NCBI GenBank assembly: GCA_026873275.1
Contig: JANTUC010000011.1
Coordinates: 310,001 to 374,000, forward strand
Origin: Pseudopithomyces maydicus
Taxonomy: Eukaryota > Ascomycota > Dothideomycetes > Pleosporales > Didymosphaeriaceae
DNA length: 64,000 bases
Direction of reading: 5' to 3'
Position numbers and translations under genes: made by a program. The notes under the pieces were generated by a model, which had not been told where the DNA came from, ran no database searches, and worked only from the letters and a program-made list of their open reading frames with translations. Positions 22,493 to 32,371 of this stretch are shown here, piece after piece. Position 1 is the first letter of the stretch. Every line of letters starts with the position of its first letter.

Positions 22493-23641
22493 TGGGTGTG
22501 TGTTGAATGGTATAAGGTCAAACCCTTTAAATTATATAGGGATTTGAATTGGTGATAATTGAGTATTCTTTTTATGTGTGGAGGGTTGGACTTTGAGGTG
22601 AGAGACGCGGTTGAGCAGGCAGGAGCAGCGAGGTTGAACGGGCAAGAGCGACAGCGCGCCGCGCACAAACCGCCATAATGAGCTATACTCTATCCCTCTG
22701 CGCCTATTGAAATGATAACAAAGAACTCTGGTATAGATTAGGTGCTGCATTTGGAAGGCACGCGTAGTTAGAGGCCTGGCTATAGAGAAATGTCGCCGTA
22801 GGGATCTGATCAGCGGCAACTCGAAGGCGCAATATCTATACGAAATGAAGTAGACAGAGCTTTCACAACTATTTTGAGCAAATGCGCATGAAATTTCTTC
22901 TAGGTCTCACGACAAACTTTCCCAGTGCATCAAGAGAGGCGTGGTAGCTAACAGGTAGACAACTGACCCAGACACAAAGATTGCCGCTGTCGCGAGCTCA
23001 CCCCAAACCTACGTCCTCATGCACTTTCTTGTATGTTTTAATTCCTCAGACTTCCTCAAAGATATACCCATGGATAGCATTAGTTTAAATTTCGTATGCA
23101 CTTTGCAAGCCATGCATCGATTGCGACGAAATCGTGGACGTGCCTACAGGCGTCGTAGAGCAACAACGGCAATGATTGAATGACAGTGGAAATTATGCCC
23201 GATAGCCTCTTTCCCGCAGCAGGCCGTGATTTGATCATGGTGTCACCCACTCGTCTCCACGATTGCGTCCTGGCCCCAACCGTCCCTCTCGTGTCACACA
23301 TTCTCCTTTTTTCTCGGCCTTCTCGTGTTTTTTGATAAGACCGAAACAACTGCGCTGTGCTGACCCCTAGCCTGCTACATTCAGCCCCAAAACAACCAAT
23401 ATGTTTTCCGCCGCTGACCAACCTGCTTAGGCTATCTATATGAACCGATTTCAAACATTAATCTGTATGTCTAGTCGTTTGTCACACTAATCCCTTCTAT
23501 CTTCGAAACTGATATCTTTAATTGATTGTGGAGTGCAAGCTAAACTGAGCGGTGGAGGAACATATGTGATTAAGTATATGGCTCAGTACTGCAAGATCGG
23601 GATACTCAAAGGGTTTTAGAGTATGGAATTGGACTTCCAAA

Positions 23642-24454
23642 ATGTCTTTCTACAAAGTATGGTAGTTCTCAAAAACTAGCTACACAATGTAACTGACCTC
23701 CATTACCTATCAGGACTCTAGCTACCCTCAGCTAGTGCCTACCGACGGTCTACAAACATTACCAACTCAAATCTTCCCGGAAGCCATTTCGCAGCCAGTG
23801 TCCGAAGAAAATCCTCCAATCTTCACGGCAACAAATAAAGACACAAAATACAATAACTACAGTCGCTGGACCTTGATAATATTTGCGGGTATCATCAGTG
23901 CGCTAACCGCCGGTTTAGCAGGCGGATTCATTGGGAAAAGCATCGAATCAAACAATCACAAAGATGACGAAAACCTCATAGCCGCTGCCTCAAATATGGG
24001 TTGCTTTGCATCCGCAGTGAGCACCACTACCCGTGCTAGCAACACCACGCCTACGAGTAGCTTTGTAAAGACAGTCACATCGACAAAGACAACCACATTT
24101 CAGCCCACCGCCACCGGAATCATAGTTCCCGCAACAGGATGCTCGGGAAAGGGCAATATCACCGGTAGCACCAACGCTAAGATCCGATATATAGGGATCT
24201 GCGATACAGACTGGATCGGAAATGACATTATGGCGCTGTCCAGTACATCCGTAGATGACTGCATCAATGGATGCGCCTTGTACAACGTGTGGCCTCAAAT
24301 CACGCATTGTATAGGGGCAACTTTTATACCCGGACTTGTGAATGAGAGTCTGGCTATGGACGAGATTGGGTATCCTGCGAACTGCTATCTTAAGAATGCG
24401 TCGAATCCCCAGAGGGCGTATAGAGAAATGGTGACTTTCATGTTGGTCGATTGA
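23642..24454 (+). CDS. Single-pass membrane protein with PAN/apple-like Cys-rich ectodomain
   Basis: Exon 1 (23642-23656) encodes only Met-Ser-Phe-Tyr-Lys. A 57 bp intron (GTATGG to CAG) joins it in frame to 23714-24454, giving 251 residues. About 50 soluble residues precede one TM helix (TLIIFAGIISALTAGLAGGFIG). A Thr/Ser-rich stalk (TSSFVKTVTSTKTTTF) then leads to a Cys-containing domain with IGICDTDWIGNDI, SVDDCINGCALYNVW, CIGATFIPG and ANCYLKN. That pattern resembles the PAN/apple-like domains of many Pezizomycotina type II membrane proteins. The likely topology is cytosolic N-terminus with the Cys-rich domain outside. Function is unknown; such proteins are often lineage-specific. The tiny first exon is inferred from splice signals and the recurrent MSFYKDSSYPQL-like N-terminus. 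Confidence 0.75.
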
Positions 24455-25317
24455 TTGAAGGATGATCGGGACGAAACACGCGTATCGAATACCGAAATAT
24501 AAAAAAAAAGGCGTAGTAGGTTGGCTGGTTAAAGCGTACATGTTGAAGGAAACGTGTTCCTAGGGGAATCAACGTAAAAATGAGAGTGAGCATTCACTAT
24601 ACATGAGTCATCCCACCTGCTATACATCCACAATCCTTTTTTCTGTGATTATAGCATATGTATCTTCCCGAAAATGTTACATCAAGAGTACCTAGGTGTC
24701 GTGCAGTGGATTTAAAGCAACGGAACTAGTCCCGCTAGCAAGCGCGGAACATCCGCGGGAATGACTAAGAGATCCCTACTCTGATTACTAAATCAAGTGG
24801 AGATCGCATTATCTCGTATAGTCTACCGCTGTGGCCTTAGTGTGTAAGAATGTCCGAGTGCGTGTAACTCGCCAACACTAACTTTTCCCTGCATGGCATC
24901 CAATGTATGAAGCGTGGCCAATGAATGTGGCCGTCGGCTTAACTCCCATTTCAAGCCCGATGAGCCCGTCTGCCGACTCCGGTCTTCTCCGCGCTGACTC
25001 ATGTGTAACGTAAGTTTACGTCGCAGATGAATCAGGAGCTGCCCATGGCAACCAACACGAGAAAGGAACGGCTTGGTAAAGGCAAGTTGCAATGTGTTCT
25101 GTATCAGGTTGGATTTGTAACAGCCCCACTTTGACGCGGGGCAAGTCGTAGCATGAATCACGCTAGTAGTACCCTCACACATACCTTTTACAGGTACAAA
25201 TAGACAGAGCCTCTCGACGATAAAAAAATACAGACCACAGCTCGCCTCCCCTCCAGCCTTCTCTCAAAAACACAACACACTTTTTTTTTCCAAATTCACT
25301 CCATACCTCCTTCAACA
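24455..25317. promoter_or_regulatory. Intergenic region upstream of the GST
   Basis: The left part is AT-rich 3' flank. The 120 bp before the GST ATG is strongly C/T-rich, with a TTTTTTTTTCC tract and ACACAACACAC, typical of highly expressed fungal promoters. No gene seen. Confidence 0.45.
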
Positions 25318-25976
25318 ATGGCCCCCAAGCTCCACCTCTACGGCCTCCAAGGCGCCTGCTCCATGGCCCCTCACATCCTCCTCCAGGAAGCCAACCTCGA
25401 GCACGACAAGACCATCTGGAAGAAGGAGGAGCTCCTCAAGGACGGTGGCTTCAGCTACCCCGAAGATTTCAAGGCGCTCAACCCCAAAGCCAAGGTGCCC
25501 GTCCTCGCGGCCGACAACGAAGTCATCACCGAGAACCCCGCCATCTTCACCCTCATCTCCCAGCTCGCGCCCGAGAAGAACTTCCTCGGAAAGACCCCCT
25601 CGAGACCGTCCGCGTCTACGAGTGGCTTAACTACCTGAGCGGCACCCTGCACGGCCATGCTTTCGGCATGTTTTTCGCCCCTCAACGCTTTGTTGACGTT
25701 GAGGATGAGAGCTTGGTCAAGCACGTGGCTGCCAAGGCAAAGACGACTATCGATGCGTGCTACAAGTATGTGGATGAGAAGTTGGAGGGCAAGACCTTTG
25801 CTGTTGGCGATGACTTCACGGCTGTGGACGCGTACCTGTTTGTGTTCTACCAGTGGGGCGCTGTTGCGGCGCAGTTGCCGATGGAGAAGGATTACCCCAA
25901 CTACGCAAAGCTTGTGGCGGAGATTGGCAAGAGGCCGTCTGTTTTGGCGACTCTGAAGGCGGAGGGACTTGCTTAG
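25318..25976 (+). CDS. Glutathione S-transferase-like protein, one frameshift
   Basis: This small two-domain GST has 219 residues in one exon. The N-terminal thioredoxin-fold domain begins KLHLYGLQGACSMAPHI, with a Cys at position 14 in the place used by beta-class GSTs, then NPKAKVPVL (cis-Pro) and ITENPAI (Glu/Asn binding of glutathione). The alpha-helical C-terminal domain includes YEWLNYLSGTLHG, GDDFTAVDAYLF and RPSVLATLKAEGL. The frame breaks in the C5 run at 25595-25599; a sixth C makes FLGKTPLETVRVYEWL continuous and gives 220 codons. It probably acts in glutathione-dependent detoxification. The C/T-rich promoter suggests strong expression. It converges on the first HExxH paralog. Confidence 0.87.
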
Positions 25977-26308
25977 GTGCTGGAAAATGCTGGTTAAATT
26001 AGAAAAGTTTACGATATCCAAAATCAATGATTTGTGAATGTGCTGAAAGGCTCAAATTTGTTTTTTTTATTTGCTAATTATGTTTCTGCTGGATGCTCAA
26101 AGTTATGTTTCTAACATTGGTATGGGTGAGGTTTGGTTTGGTTGGTTCTTAATGGCGTTGTTGCGTTCTTGACTTGGGTAGTTGGGTTCTTGACATGGGT
26201 AGGTTCTTAACATACGCGCGACGAGGTTTTTACGGCTTGATGTGATTTTACACAGGAGATCACAAGGAGATCACAGAATTTCAGAAGAGAATCTCTAGAG
26301 CAGGAGAT
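25977..26308. other. Convergent spacer with short repeats
   Basis: This holds 3' UTRs of the GST and the first HExxH gene. It contains near-repeats of GGTTCTTGAC(A/T)TGGGTAG (about 26150-26210) and a doubled GGAGATCACA. No gene. Confidence 0.4.
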
Positions 26309-28002
26309 TTAGTACCACACCTGGTTTGTCATAGTGAGTTCCTCTTCTTCCTCCTGTTCTTCCTCTTCTTCCTCCATAACCTCATCCTCGTCTTCCTCTC
26401 GAAACCTTATCCCCCACCCAATCGAAATACCCCTCGGGCCGCGAGTCTGCTTATACTCGCACTTGCCCGACCTCACCGAGGCCGCCATATCCAACTCCCT
26501 CGCCCTCTCGTACCAAGCTTCCACATTTCCCGTCACCCTTCCCCCGTCTTCCAGGAACGCGGTTTCTCCGGTCGCCATCCTATTCTCGTAGGTGATGGGC
26601 CAGAATTCCCACCTCTCCTCGTTCCACCTCTCCGCAACGAAGCTCCTCGACCTCCCGATGGGCTTCTCCAGCCGCTCCATGTGCTTCGTGACATCGTTCC
26701 ACGTGTCCTTGCGGAACAAATCCCTCAGCCACGTCTGTGGAACATGGGTGTACGCCCATGGGCCAGGCACCAGAACGTGCTTCCACGACTTGGCCACAAT
26801 GCCCTCGATGTGCTCCTTCGTCACCTGGCTGGACAAGATGACTCCGTCACAGGCGAAGTTCTCCCACGACATGCCAATCTCATTTGAGATATCCGTGTCA
26901 TAGGCGTACACCTCTCCAGTTCCCCAACTCGCCAAATCGACCAAGGGAATCCTGCGGAGCGAATACACCGCGTGCGCCAGCTCGTGGACCAGCGTAATCG
27001 CCAGTTGCACATGCAAGCACGTGTCTTGCTCCAGGGATTCCCGCGTCGGGCTCTCGGGGCTGAGCAGGTGGTACAGGGTCATGCTCGAAATGCCAATGAG
27101 CCCGTTGTACCCTTGCGCCCGCTTCCGCGCGAGCCTCAGGACTATCTTCGAAATGTCGAGATAGTCCGACAGCATCTCCCAGAACCCCCACGTCGAGTGG
27201 ACGGCGTCGGGCTTGGGACCCGGGCGGTTGGGGACGTGGAAGGGCGCCCAGTAGAACTGCATGCGGCAGGCGAGGGCTTCAAGGAGGGCGGCAAAGTCGG
27301 CGCGGGCGGTGGGAATGTCCTGCTTCATGGGGAGGGGAGCAGCTGGGTTTTCTTGGTGGTGATGGAAGTGCCGATGGTGCCGTACATCAGGTGGTACCAC
27401 CAGGATTGCAACTCGGGAGCTGTGAGCAGCTTTGTTGCAAGGGCGAGGGCGGGCCGCAGATTGCGGGTTGCTTGACCGATGGCGCGGATGGAGAGATCCG
27501 TCTGGAGGAGGCACTTCTCGAGATTGAGATGCGAGAAGACTGGGTGGATGTCGTCCAGGTCCAGACTATCCGGAGATGCCTCGAGCTCTTGCGCCAGAAG
27601 TTGCGGACCTGTACCGAGGGCCTCGCCGTTCTTCTCTTCCTCGAACAGTTCCTGCATGCAGAGGTCAGTCTTCAAGAGTTTCCGCCACTTATGCGTGATA
27701 ACGTCCTGGAAGCGCCTCTCAATTGCTCCTCGAGGCTTTAGCGGCGCTTTCATCCCGTTGAGTGCCTTACTCACATCTGTAGCCTTGCGCAAGGCTGGGA
27801 TCGCTGGGAGGCCAGCACGCCTGCGTTGCCGGTTTTCCCGCTCTTCCATCCGCTGACGGGCGCGATCTTTTCGCAGGTGGTGGGCGAACGTCTGCTTCCG
27901 GCGCTCCTGTCGAGAGTAACCCATGTACCCTTTGGCATGGTAGACGGCATTGTGAACGAAGTCGCCAACACTGTTCTCGAGGTTTTCCATGGAATGACCC
28001 AT
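26309..28002 (-). CDS. HExxH metallopeptidase-like protein, paralog A (one frameshift)
   Basis: This protein of about 564 residues has no signal peptide or TM segment. The N-terminal 90 residues are very basic (RQERRKQTFAHHLRKDRARQ, RMEERENRQRRR). The conserved body includes QSWWYHLMYGTIG and RMQFYWAPFH. The key motif is LAITLVHELAHAVYSL, with H330, E331 and H334 as predicted zinc ligands and catalytic Glu, followed by ISNEIGMSWE, where E365 is a candidate third ligand (gluzincin arrangement). The C-terminus is an acidic tail of almost pure Glu. The frame breaks between two C4 runs of the coding strand (27329-27337); one extra C gives exactly 565 codons. Comparison with intact paralog B (28948-30543) shows both halves belong to one protein. 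I do not recognise the family; proteolytic activity is inferred from the motif alone. Confidence 0.75.
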
Positions 28003-28947
28003 TATGAATATTCTTTCGAAAGACCTAAACTAGAGACTCCTTTTGTGTAGGTAAAAGGTTAAAAAGAAGCTTGAGTTGTAGCTGGTTGCTGCTCTCGAGA
28101 GTGTGCTGTTAAGCTGATCCTGGAGGAAATCAATTTCCCCCTTCTTAAATATCCTCCAGAGTCAAGGGTTGTATGTAAACTAGGAAACATTGTGAATATA
28201 TAGTGTCCAGTAGTGCTGAAGGTATTCAGTATTCAGTCTTGCACTAACGTCGTAGTGACCTAAAAGACCATATGGACAGCAGCCATATGGAAAATCAAGT
28301 AGTTCTGAGACCTGTAGGTTAAACACAAGTATAGTGAAACACTGAACAAAGAAACGCAGTTTCTATGTGTGCAAACTACAGCGAACAAAGAGATTAAGTG
28401 ATTACGGGAATAATGGGTACGTTGAGATGAAAGCGTATAATAAGATTGCAAACTGTAATTAAACTATGGTTTAGAACAGAATTATGTTAGTATCGTTTGG
28501 TGAAATTGAAAAAGTGTTGTGATTAACGTGATTGATGACAAAATAACAAATGGAAAAAATGTCTCCTTCTCGAAAAATTCAACAAGGCTACCTGAAGTGT
28601 AAATTAAATAAATATGCTGTCTTAGCTATGTTTTGACTTCAACAATTTTAAAGTGAATTGAGATGATGGTGTAAAATGAAATTGTTTTATTAACAAAATA
28701 AAATATGACTACTATGCTTCAAGAATTGAGATGTTGGTGTAAAATGAACTTATTCTGTAAACAAAAATAAATTATGACTGCTATGCTTCAAATATGATGG
28801 TACTATGCTCCAGGGTTTTCTCCAGGGTTTTCTCAAGGGAAGAAGGTAAATATCATTGAATACATAATTCGAGATCGCTAGTGATGGGCGTAGAAGAGCA
28901 GGCTACCCTTCACCGTATCTTGACAACCAAATCCTTCATCTCCCCCA
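28003..28947. other. AT-rich spacer between the two HExxH paralogs
   Basis: This holds the promoter of paralog A and the 3' flank of paralog B. It is very AT-rich from 28150 to 28860. A 68 bp direct repeat occupies 28655-28791, and a short duplication of AGGGTTTTCTC occurs near 28811-28834. No ORF is supported. Confidence 0.5.
28655..28791. repeat. Two 68-69 bp tandem direct repeats
   Basis: Units 28655-28722 and 28723-28791 both begin GAATTGAGATG(A/T)TGGTGTAAAA and end ACT(A/G)CTATGCTTCAA. They differ at about 10 positions. The array lies immediately downstream of paralog B. Confidence 0.8.
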
Positions 28948-30543
28948 TCAAATCCCGCAGTCCGTCAAATCCGGCAGCCCATTCGGCTCCTCACCAATGG
29001 GCTCCTCATCCTCCCCAACGTACTCCAAAAAGTACCCGAATAACCCCTTCGCCACCTGATCCCTCACAATCGCCCACTTCCCCGTTTCAGACGCATCGTT
29101 CATATCCCGCGCCCTCACCTCGCGAAACCAATCATTCACATTTTGTCCCGCAGGCCCACGCTCGTGCTTCAAACACTCGAGCCCTTCGCCCGTCGGCTGT
29201 CCATTCACGTACTCCACGTCTTGGACAGTCCCTGCAAGCGGCCCAGACCGGATATACCGCTGTGCCGAGAACCTGGACGGCTTCCCGGTGGGCCTGGGCC
29301 ATGCCGCGGCGTAGGCGTCCTGGGACTCCCACGTGGCGGCGCGGAACATTGCTTCTGCGAATGAGTCCTCGACGTGGACGCCCATGGTTGGGGATAGGTA
29401 AACGAATTCCCAAGTGTACACGCTGTACTGGCTCAGCTGTAGCGGGTCGTCGAGTTCCAGGTCGAGGTGGGCGCCGGCGCCGAGCCAGTGCTCGAAGCTC
29501 TCGCCGACCTCGTTGACGAGGTCGGTGGGGAAGATGCGAACTTCCTCGGAGGGAAAGTTGCGGAGGATCCAGATGGCGTGGCTCAGCTCGTGACAGAGGG
29601 TAAGAGCGAGGGAGAGCTGCACGCGCGCCCGTTCGTTTATGCCGTCTGGAGAAGGGCGCCGCGGGCGGAGGAGAGCGTAAAGATACGCAGGGTTGATACC
29701 GATGTATCCGAGAAGGTATTTGCCCTTGACGCGGCTGACGAGATGGCGGTTACGCCCTTGGACTTCGCTGCGAAGTTCTGGATCGATGCGCCCCAGGACC
29801 GTCCAGAAACAGGGCGTGAACGTGGCATGGAAGTCGCTATTCGTCTGCCAGTAGAACTTCACGCGGTCTGTCAAACCCTCGAGGAGCTTCTTGAAATTCG
29901 CACGGAGGAACTCTGGATCCTGACCCATGTGCGTGGGCGCAAGATGGGGCGCTGTGTTCAAGCTACTACCGTCGTCTAGAACACCGCACATCAGATGGTG
30001 CCAGAATCCTTCCGTCATTGGGGATGTCAGCATCTTGGTGGCGAGAATGAAGGCTGGGGCCATACTTACCCATGCATCTCTGGCTCGCGATGTGCCGAAG
30101 GCTACATCGAGTATGGTCTGCCAGTTGCTCCATCTGAAGATCGGATGGATCTTGGTCTCGAGAGCGCCTTGCGTATTCATGCCCACGCTGCAGAAACTCT
30201 CATACATCAGCTGTTTGTCGCGGTCGCTGAGTGAGGAGTTTGACTTTCCTTGGATGCTTGGGGTCGGCAAGTCAAGTACGTGATGCATCGCAAGACCCCG
30301 TTCGCATTCTCTCCAGTAAGTCTTTTGGATCAATTCCCTGTCAGCAGGATTGATCTCAAAAACTCGCGGTGGAGTGCTCAGGATTTCATCGATATACGAG
30401 AGATCGGGCGACGAGGGAAGAGACTTCTTTTCTGGCGGTAAAATCGAGGTCGCTCGTGAAGAAACAGAGAACGTCTGTTGCGATGATGAAGCGGACGTCT
30501 GCTGTGATGACGAAGCGGAGCTCTGCTGTGACTGCATTTTCAC
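28948..30543 (-). CDS. HExxH metallopeptidase-like protein, paralog B (intact)
   Basis: The uninterrupted 531-residue ORF is the tandem paralog of the gene at 26309-28002. The N-terminus carries a Ser/Gln repeat (SSQQTSASSSQQT), encoded by a short DNA repeat near 30480-30540, instead of the basic region of paralog A. Shared blocks are EGFWHHLMCGV, DRVKFYWQ, GINPAYLYALL, the active-site-like LALTLCHELSHAIWIL (H318, E319, H322) and DLVNEVGESFEHW (E345/E348 candidate third ligand). The C-terminal domain is also shared (GKPSRFSAQRY, NDWFREVRARDMNDASETGKW). The C-terminus is acidic but lacks the poly-Glu tail. No secretion signal is present. It reads in the same direction as paralog A, 0.95 kb away, consistent with tandem duplication followed by marked divergence. 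Family unrecognised; zinc peptidase activity is inferred. Confidence 0.82.
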   Translation of the reverse strand: MKMQSQQSSASSSQQTSASSSQQTFSVSSRATSILPPEKKSLPSSPDLSYIDEILSTPPRVFEINPADRELIQKTYWRECERGLAMHHVLDLPTPSIQGKSNSSLSDRDKQLMYESFCSVGMNTQGALETKIHPIFRWSNWQTILDVAFGTSRARDAWVSMAPAFILATKMLTSPMTEGFWHHLMCGVLDDGSSLNTAPHLAPTHMGQDPEFLRANFKKLLEGLTDRVKFYWQTNSDFHATFTPCFWTVLGRIDPELRSEVQGRNRHLVSRVKGKYLLGYIGINPAYLYALLRPRRPSPDGINERARVQLSLALTLCHELSHAIWILRNFPSEEVRIFPTDLVNEVGESFEHWLGAGAHLDLELDDPLQLSQYSVYTWEFVYLSPTMGVHVEDSFAEAMFRAATWESQDAYAAAWPRPTGKPSRFSAQRYIRSGPLAGTVQDVEYVNGQPTGEGLECLKHERGPAGQNVNDWFREVRARDMNDASETGKWAIVRDQVAKGLFGYFLEYVGEDEEPIGEEPNGLPDLTDCGI

Positions 30544-31063
30544 TTGTTTATCGATTATTCAATAAATTATCAGATGATATCGAGATGATTAACCTGTAAT
30601 CTCAAGCGTTGTAGCAGTATAGAGAAGAGTTTATGTGAAGATTATACATCAAACGCTTAAAGGCTATTATAAATAGGTAGACAGCAAGAGTGTTGTGTTC
30701 TTCCCATCTTGAGTTCTTGAATAGAGGAAGTTGTGAAGATATTACAATGCATGATACAATGATTCGATAACACAATGTTTAGTTAGTAGTACCTCAAGCC
30801 GAACCACGGACGACATGGTGTATGTCTGTAGAAGACTGCTCAGCAGCGAGTTGTGGATCGGTTGTTTGCTTTTCGGCACCGCTGTGAAGATGGAGACTTC
30901 ATTTTGTGTTTTGTTTTGTTTTCTGAAAAAGTAGCAGCAGAGTAGCTAACTAGATAAAATGTTTGAAAAAAAAAAGGCTGTAGCCCCCGCTTGTGACGGT
31001 ATAAACAGAGACTCCATATAGCGATGCTATGCTCAAACTAGGCTTGGGTGCCAGCCGCAGAGT

Positions 31064-31085
31064 CTTTCCTTTGAACAAAGGAAAG
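31064..31085. repeat. Perfect inverted repeat (10 bp arms, 2 nt loop)
   Basis: CTTTCCTTTG, AA, CAAAGGAAAG. It sits at the left boundary of the tandem array and could form a stable hairpin. It is not followed by a T-run, so a Pol III or rho-independent terminator role is not suggested. Confidence 0.75.
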
Positions 31086-31698
31086 GAGAGCCATCACCTA
31101 GAACTCTAGTCATTGCTCTTCCCCGACATATCCACAGTGCACAAAATAGTACTCGTAAATGTTGCTCTGCTGAGAAGGGCTACGGCGATGCTTCTCCGCC
31201 ATACGTGGAGTCACTAGCAACAAAGTGAATCGTTGCTCGTCTCAGATAATTCTCACGATATCCACAAGGTAGAAGGCGGTACTACTCCGCTAGGTATACG
31301 TGGAGTCATTAGCAATCAACGGAGTCATCGCTCCCCTCAAACCATTTCGTGATATCCACGAGGCATGCACAAGATGGCAATCGTGAAAGTTGCTCTACTG
31401 AGAAGGTAGACGGCGATACTTCTCGGTAGACGGCGATGCTACTCCGCCCGCTATAGACACATGGAGTCACTAGCAACCAGATGGAGTCGCCGCTCTTCTC
31501 AAACCATTCTTACAATACCCACATGGCACAAGATAGTTTTTTCCCAAACCATCCCTATAATACCCACGAGGCACAAGATAGTCTTTCAATTAACGTCGCA
31601 AGGACCTATACAGACATGGTAATCGTGAAAGTTACCACACTAAGAAGGTGCAATGCAATGCTACTCCGCTATGGACGGGCACGTGGAGTCAATAGTAC
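31079..31698. repeat. Degenerate tandem array, about four units of 97-219 bp
   Basis: Recurring anchors in the same order define the units: ATATCCAC or ATACCCAC, GGCACAAGATAG, AT(C/G)GTGAAAGTTGCTC, GAGAAGG, ACGGCGATGCTACTCCGC, and ACGTGGAGTCACTAGCAA. Unit boundaries fall near 31220, 31318 and 31480. Length varies by internal loss or duplication, for example the doubled GTAGACGGCGAT at about 31409-31440 and the doubled CCCAC(A/G)(T/A)GGCACAAGATAG near 31520-31580. No long ORF spans it. Confidence 0.7.
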
Positions 31699-32371
31699 AC
31701 GTACCTATGTGCCTAGGGAGGTACCTAACAATGCAAGCACATGACCACAGTCCTACCTACCTAGGTATGCACCCACCCGTTGTGCAGATATGTATAGAAA
31801 GCGGTGGGTATACGAGCTATTCACTAACGTTTTCCGACACGCGCAACAAGTAAGATGAACGATTGGCTTGACGATGGAGAACTGCAGCAGCAGGCGGTGA
31901 GCCTTCGTCCAACAATGCCTGCCGGCGATCATCATGTGTTGAGCAAGCGGCAAGCCAGATGGTGGCCATCGCTTTGAGAGATGGAAAACAAAGGATCGAA
32001 AGGGCGTGGGGGCTCCAATATCGCTAAAGACATTGGTACTTATTGTATCGTCCGTGACAAGAATAAGGGGGCAAAGCATCATCAAACGTGACGGCGAAGG
32101 CTCGGTTGAGCGGGATGCTCAGTCCATCTAGCAGGGTACATGTATTTCAAAATTTCCCTGTTGGTGGAGCTCGTCGTACGTTTGCAAGTACGATAGCAAA
32201 CAGACGCTAGCACGCACTTGGTATCTATTTTCCGTGGGCGGAGGCTAATGGGTGATTTGGGCTCCACCGATGCCGACGAACCACGGGTCTCTCCGGTACG
32301 GTTACCCCCTTTCTTGCTTGCCTTGCTTATCGCAACGTGATATCGTGTCCGCGCCGTGGATGGAAGCCGCA

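Larger units (their letters stand above)
20988..23641. other. AT-rich gene-poor block with tRNA-like repeats
   Basis: This 2.65 kb region has lower GC than its surroundings and no supportable protein gene. It includes a GTAGGTAGGTAGGTAG-type microsatellite near 22120-22145, an AATAATAATA tract near 22160, a tRNA-like element (22394-22492) with a partial second copy (22278-22352), and scattered relic-like sequence. ORFs up to 124 codons at 23.1-23.5 kb have no family resemblance. Confidence 0.5.
30544..32371. other. Gene-free region with a degenerate tandem array
   Basis: This 1.8 kb region lies between paralog B and the GMF gene. It holds an A-rich leader, a perfect 22 bp inverted repeat (31064-31085), a degenerate tandem array (about 31079-31698), and TACCTACCTAGGTA-type microsatellite sequence near 31690-31770. 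No supportable ORF. Confidence 0.5.

Noticed and set aside
23080..23454. 124-codon minus-strand ORF in the AT-rich block
   Set aside because: No family resemblance, and it lies in a region with relic features; it is likely chance.
28881..29516. 211-codon + strand ORF over paralog B
   Set aside because: It is an antisense shadow of the intact 531-residue gene, Arg/Pro/Ser-rich with no domain.
31079..31698. CRISPR-like array
   Set aside because: Repeat units are long, degenerate and of variable length without regular spacers; the genome is eukaryotic.
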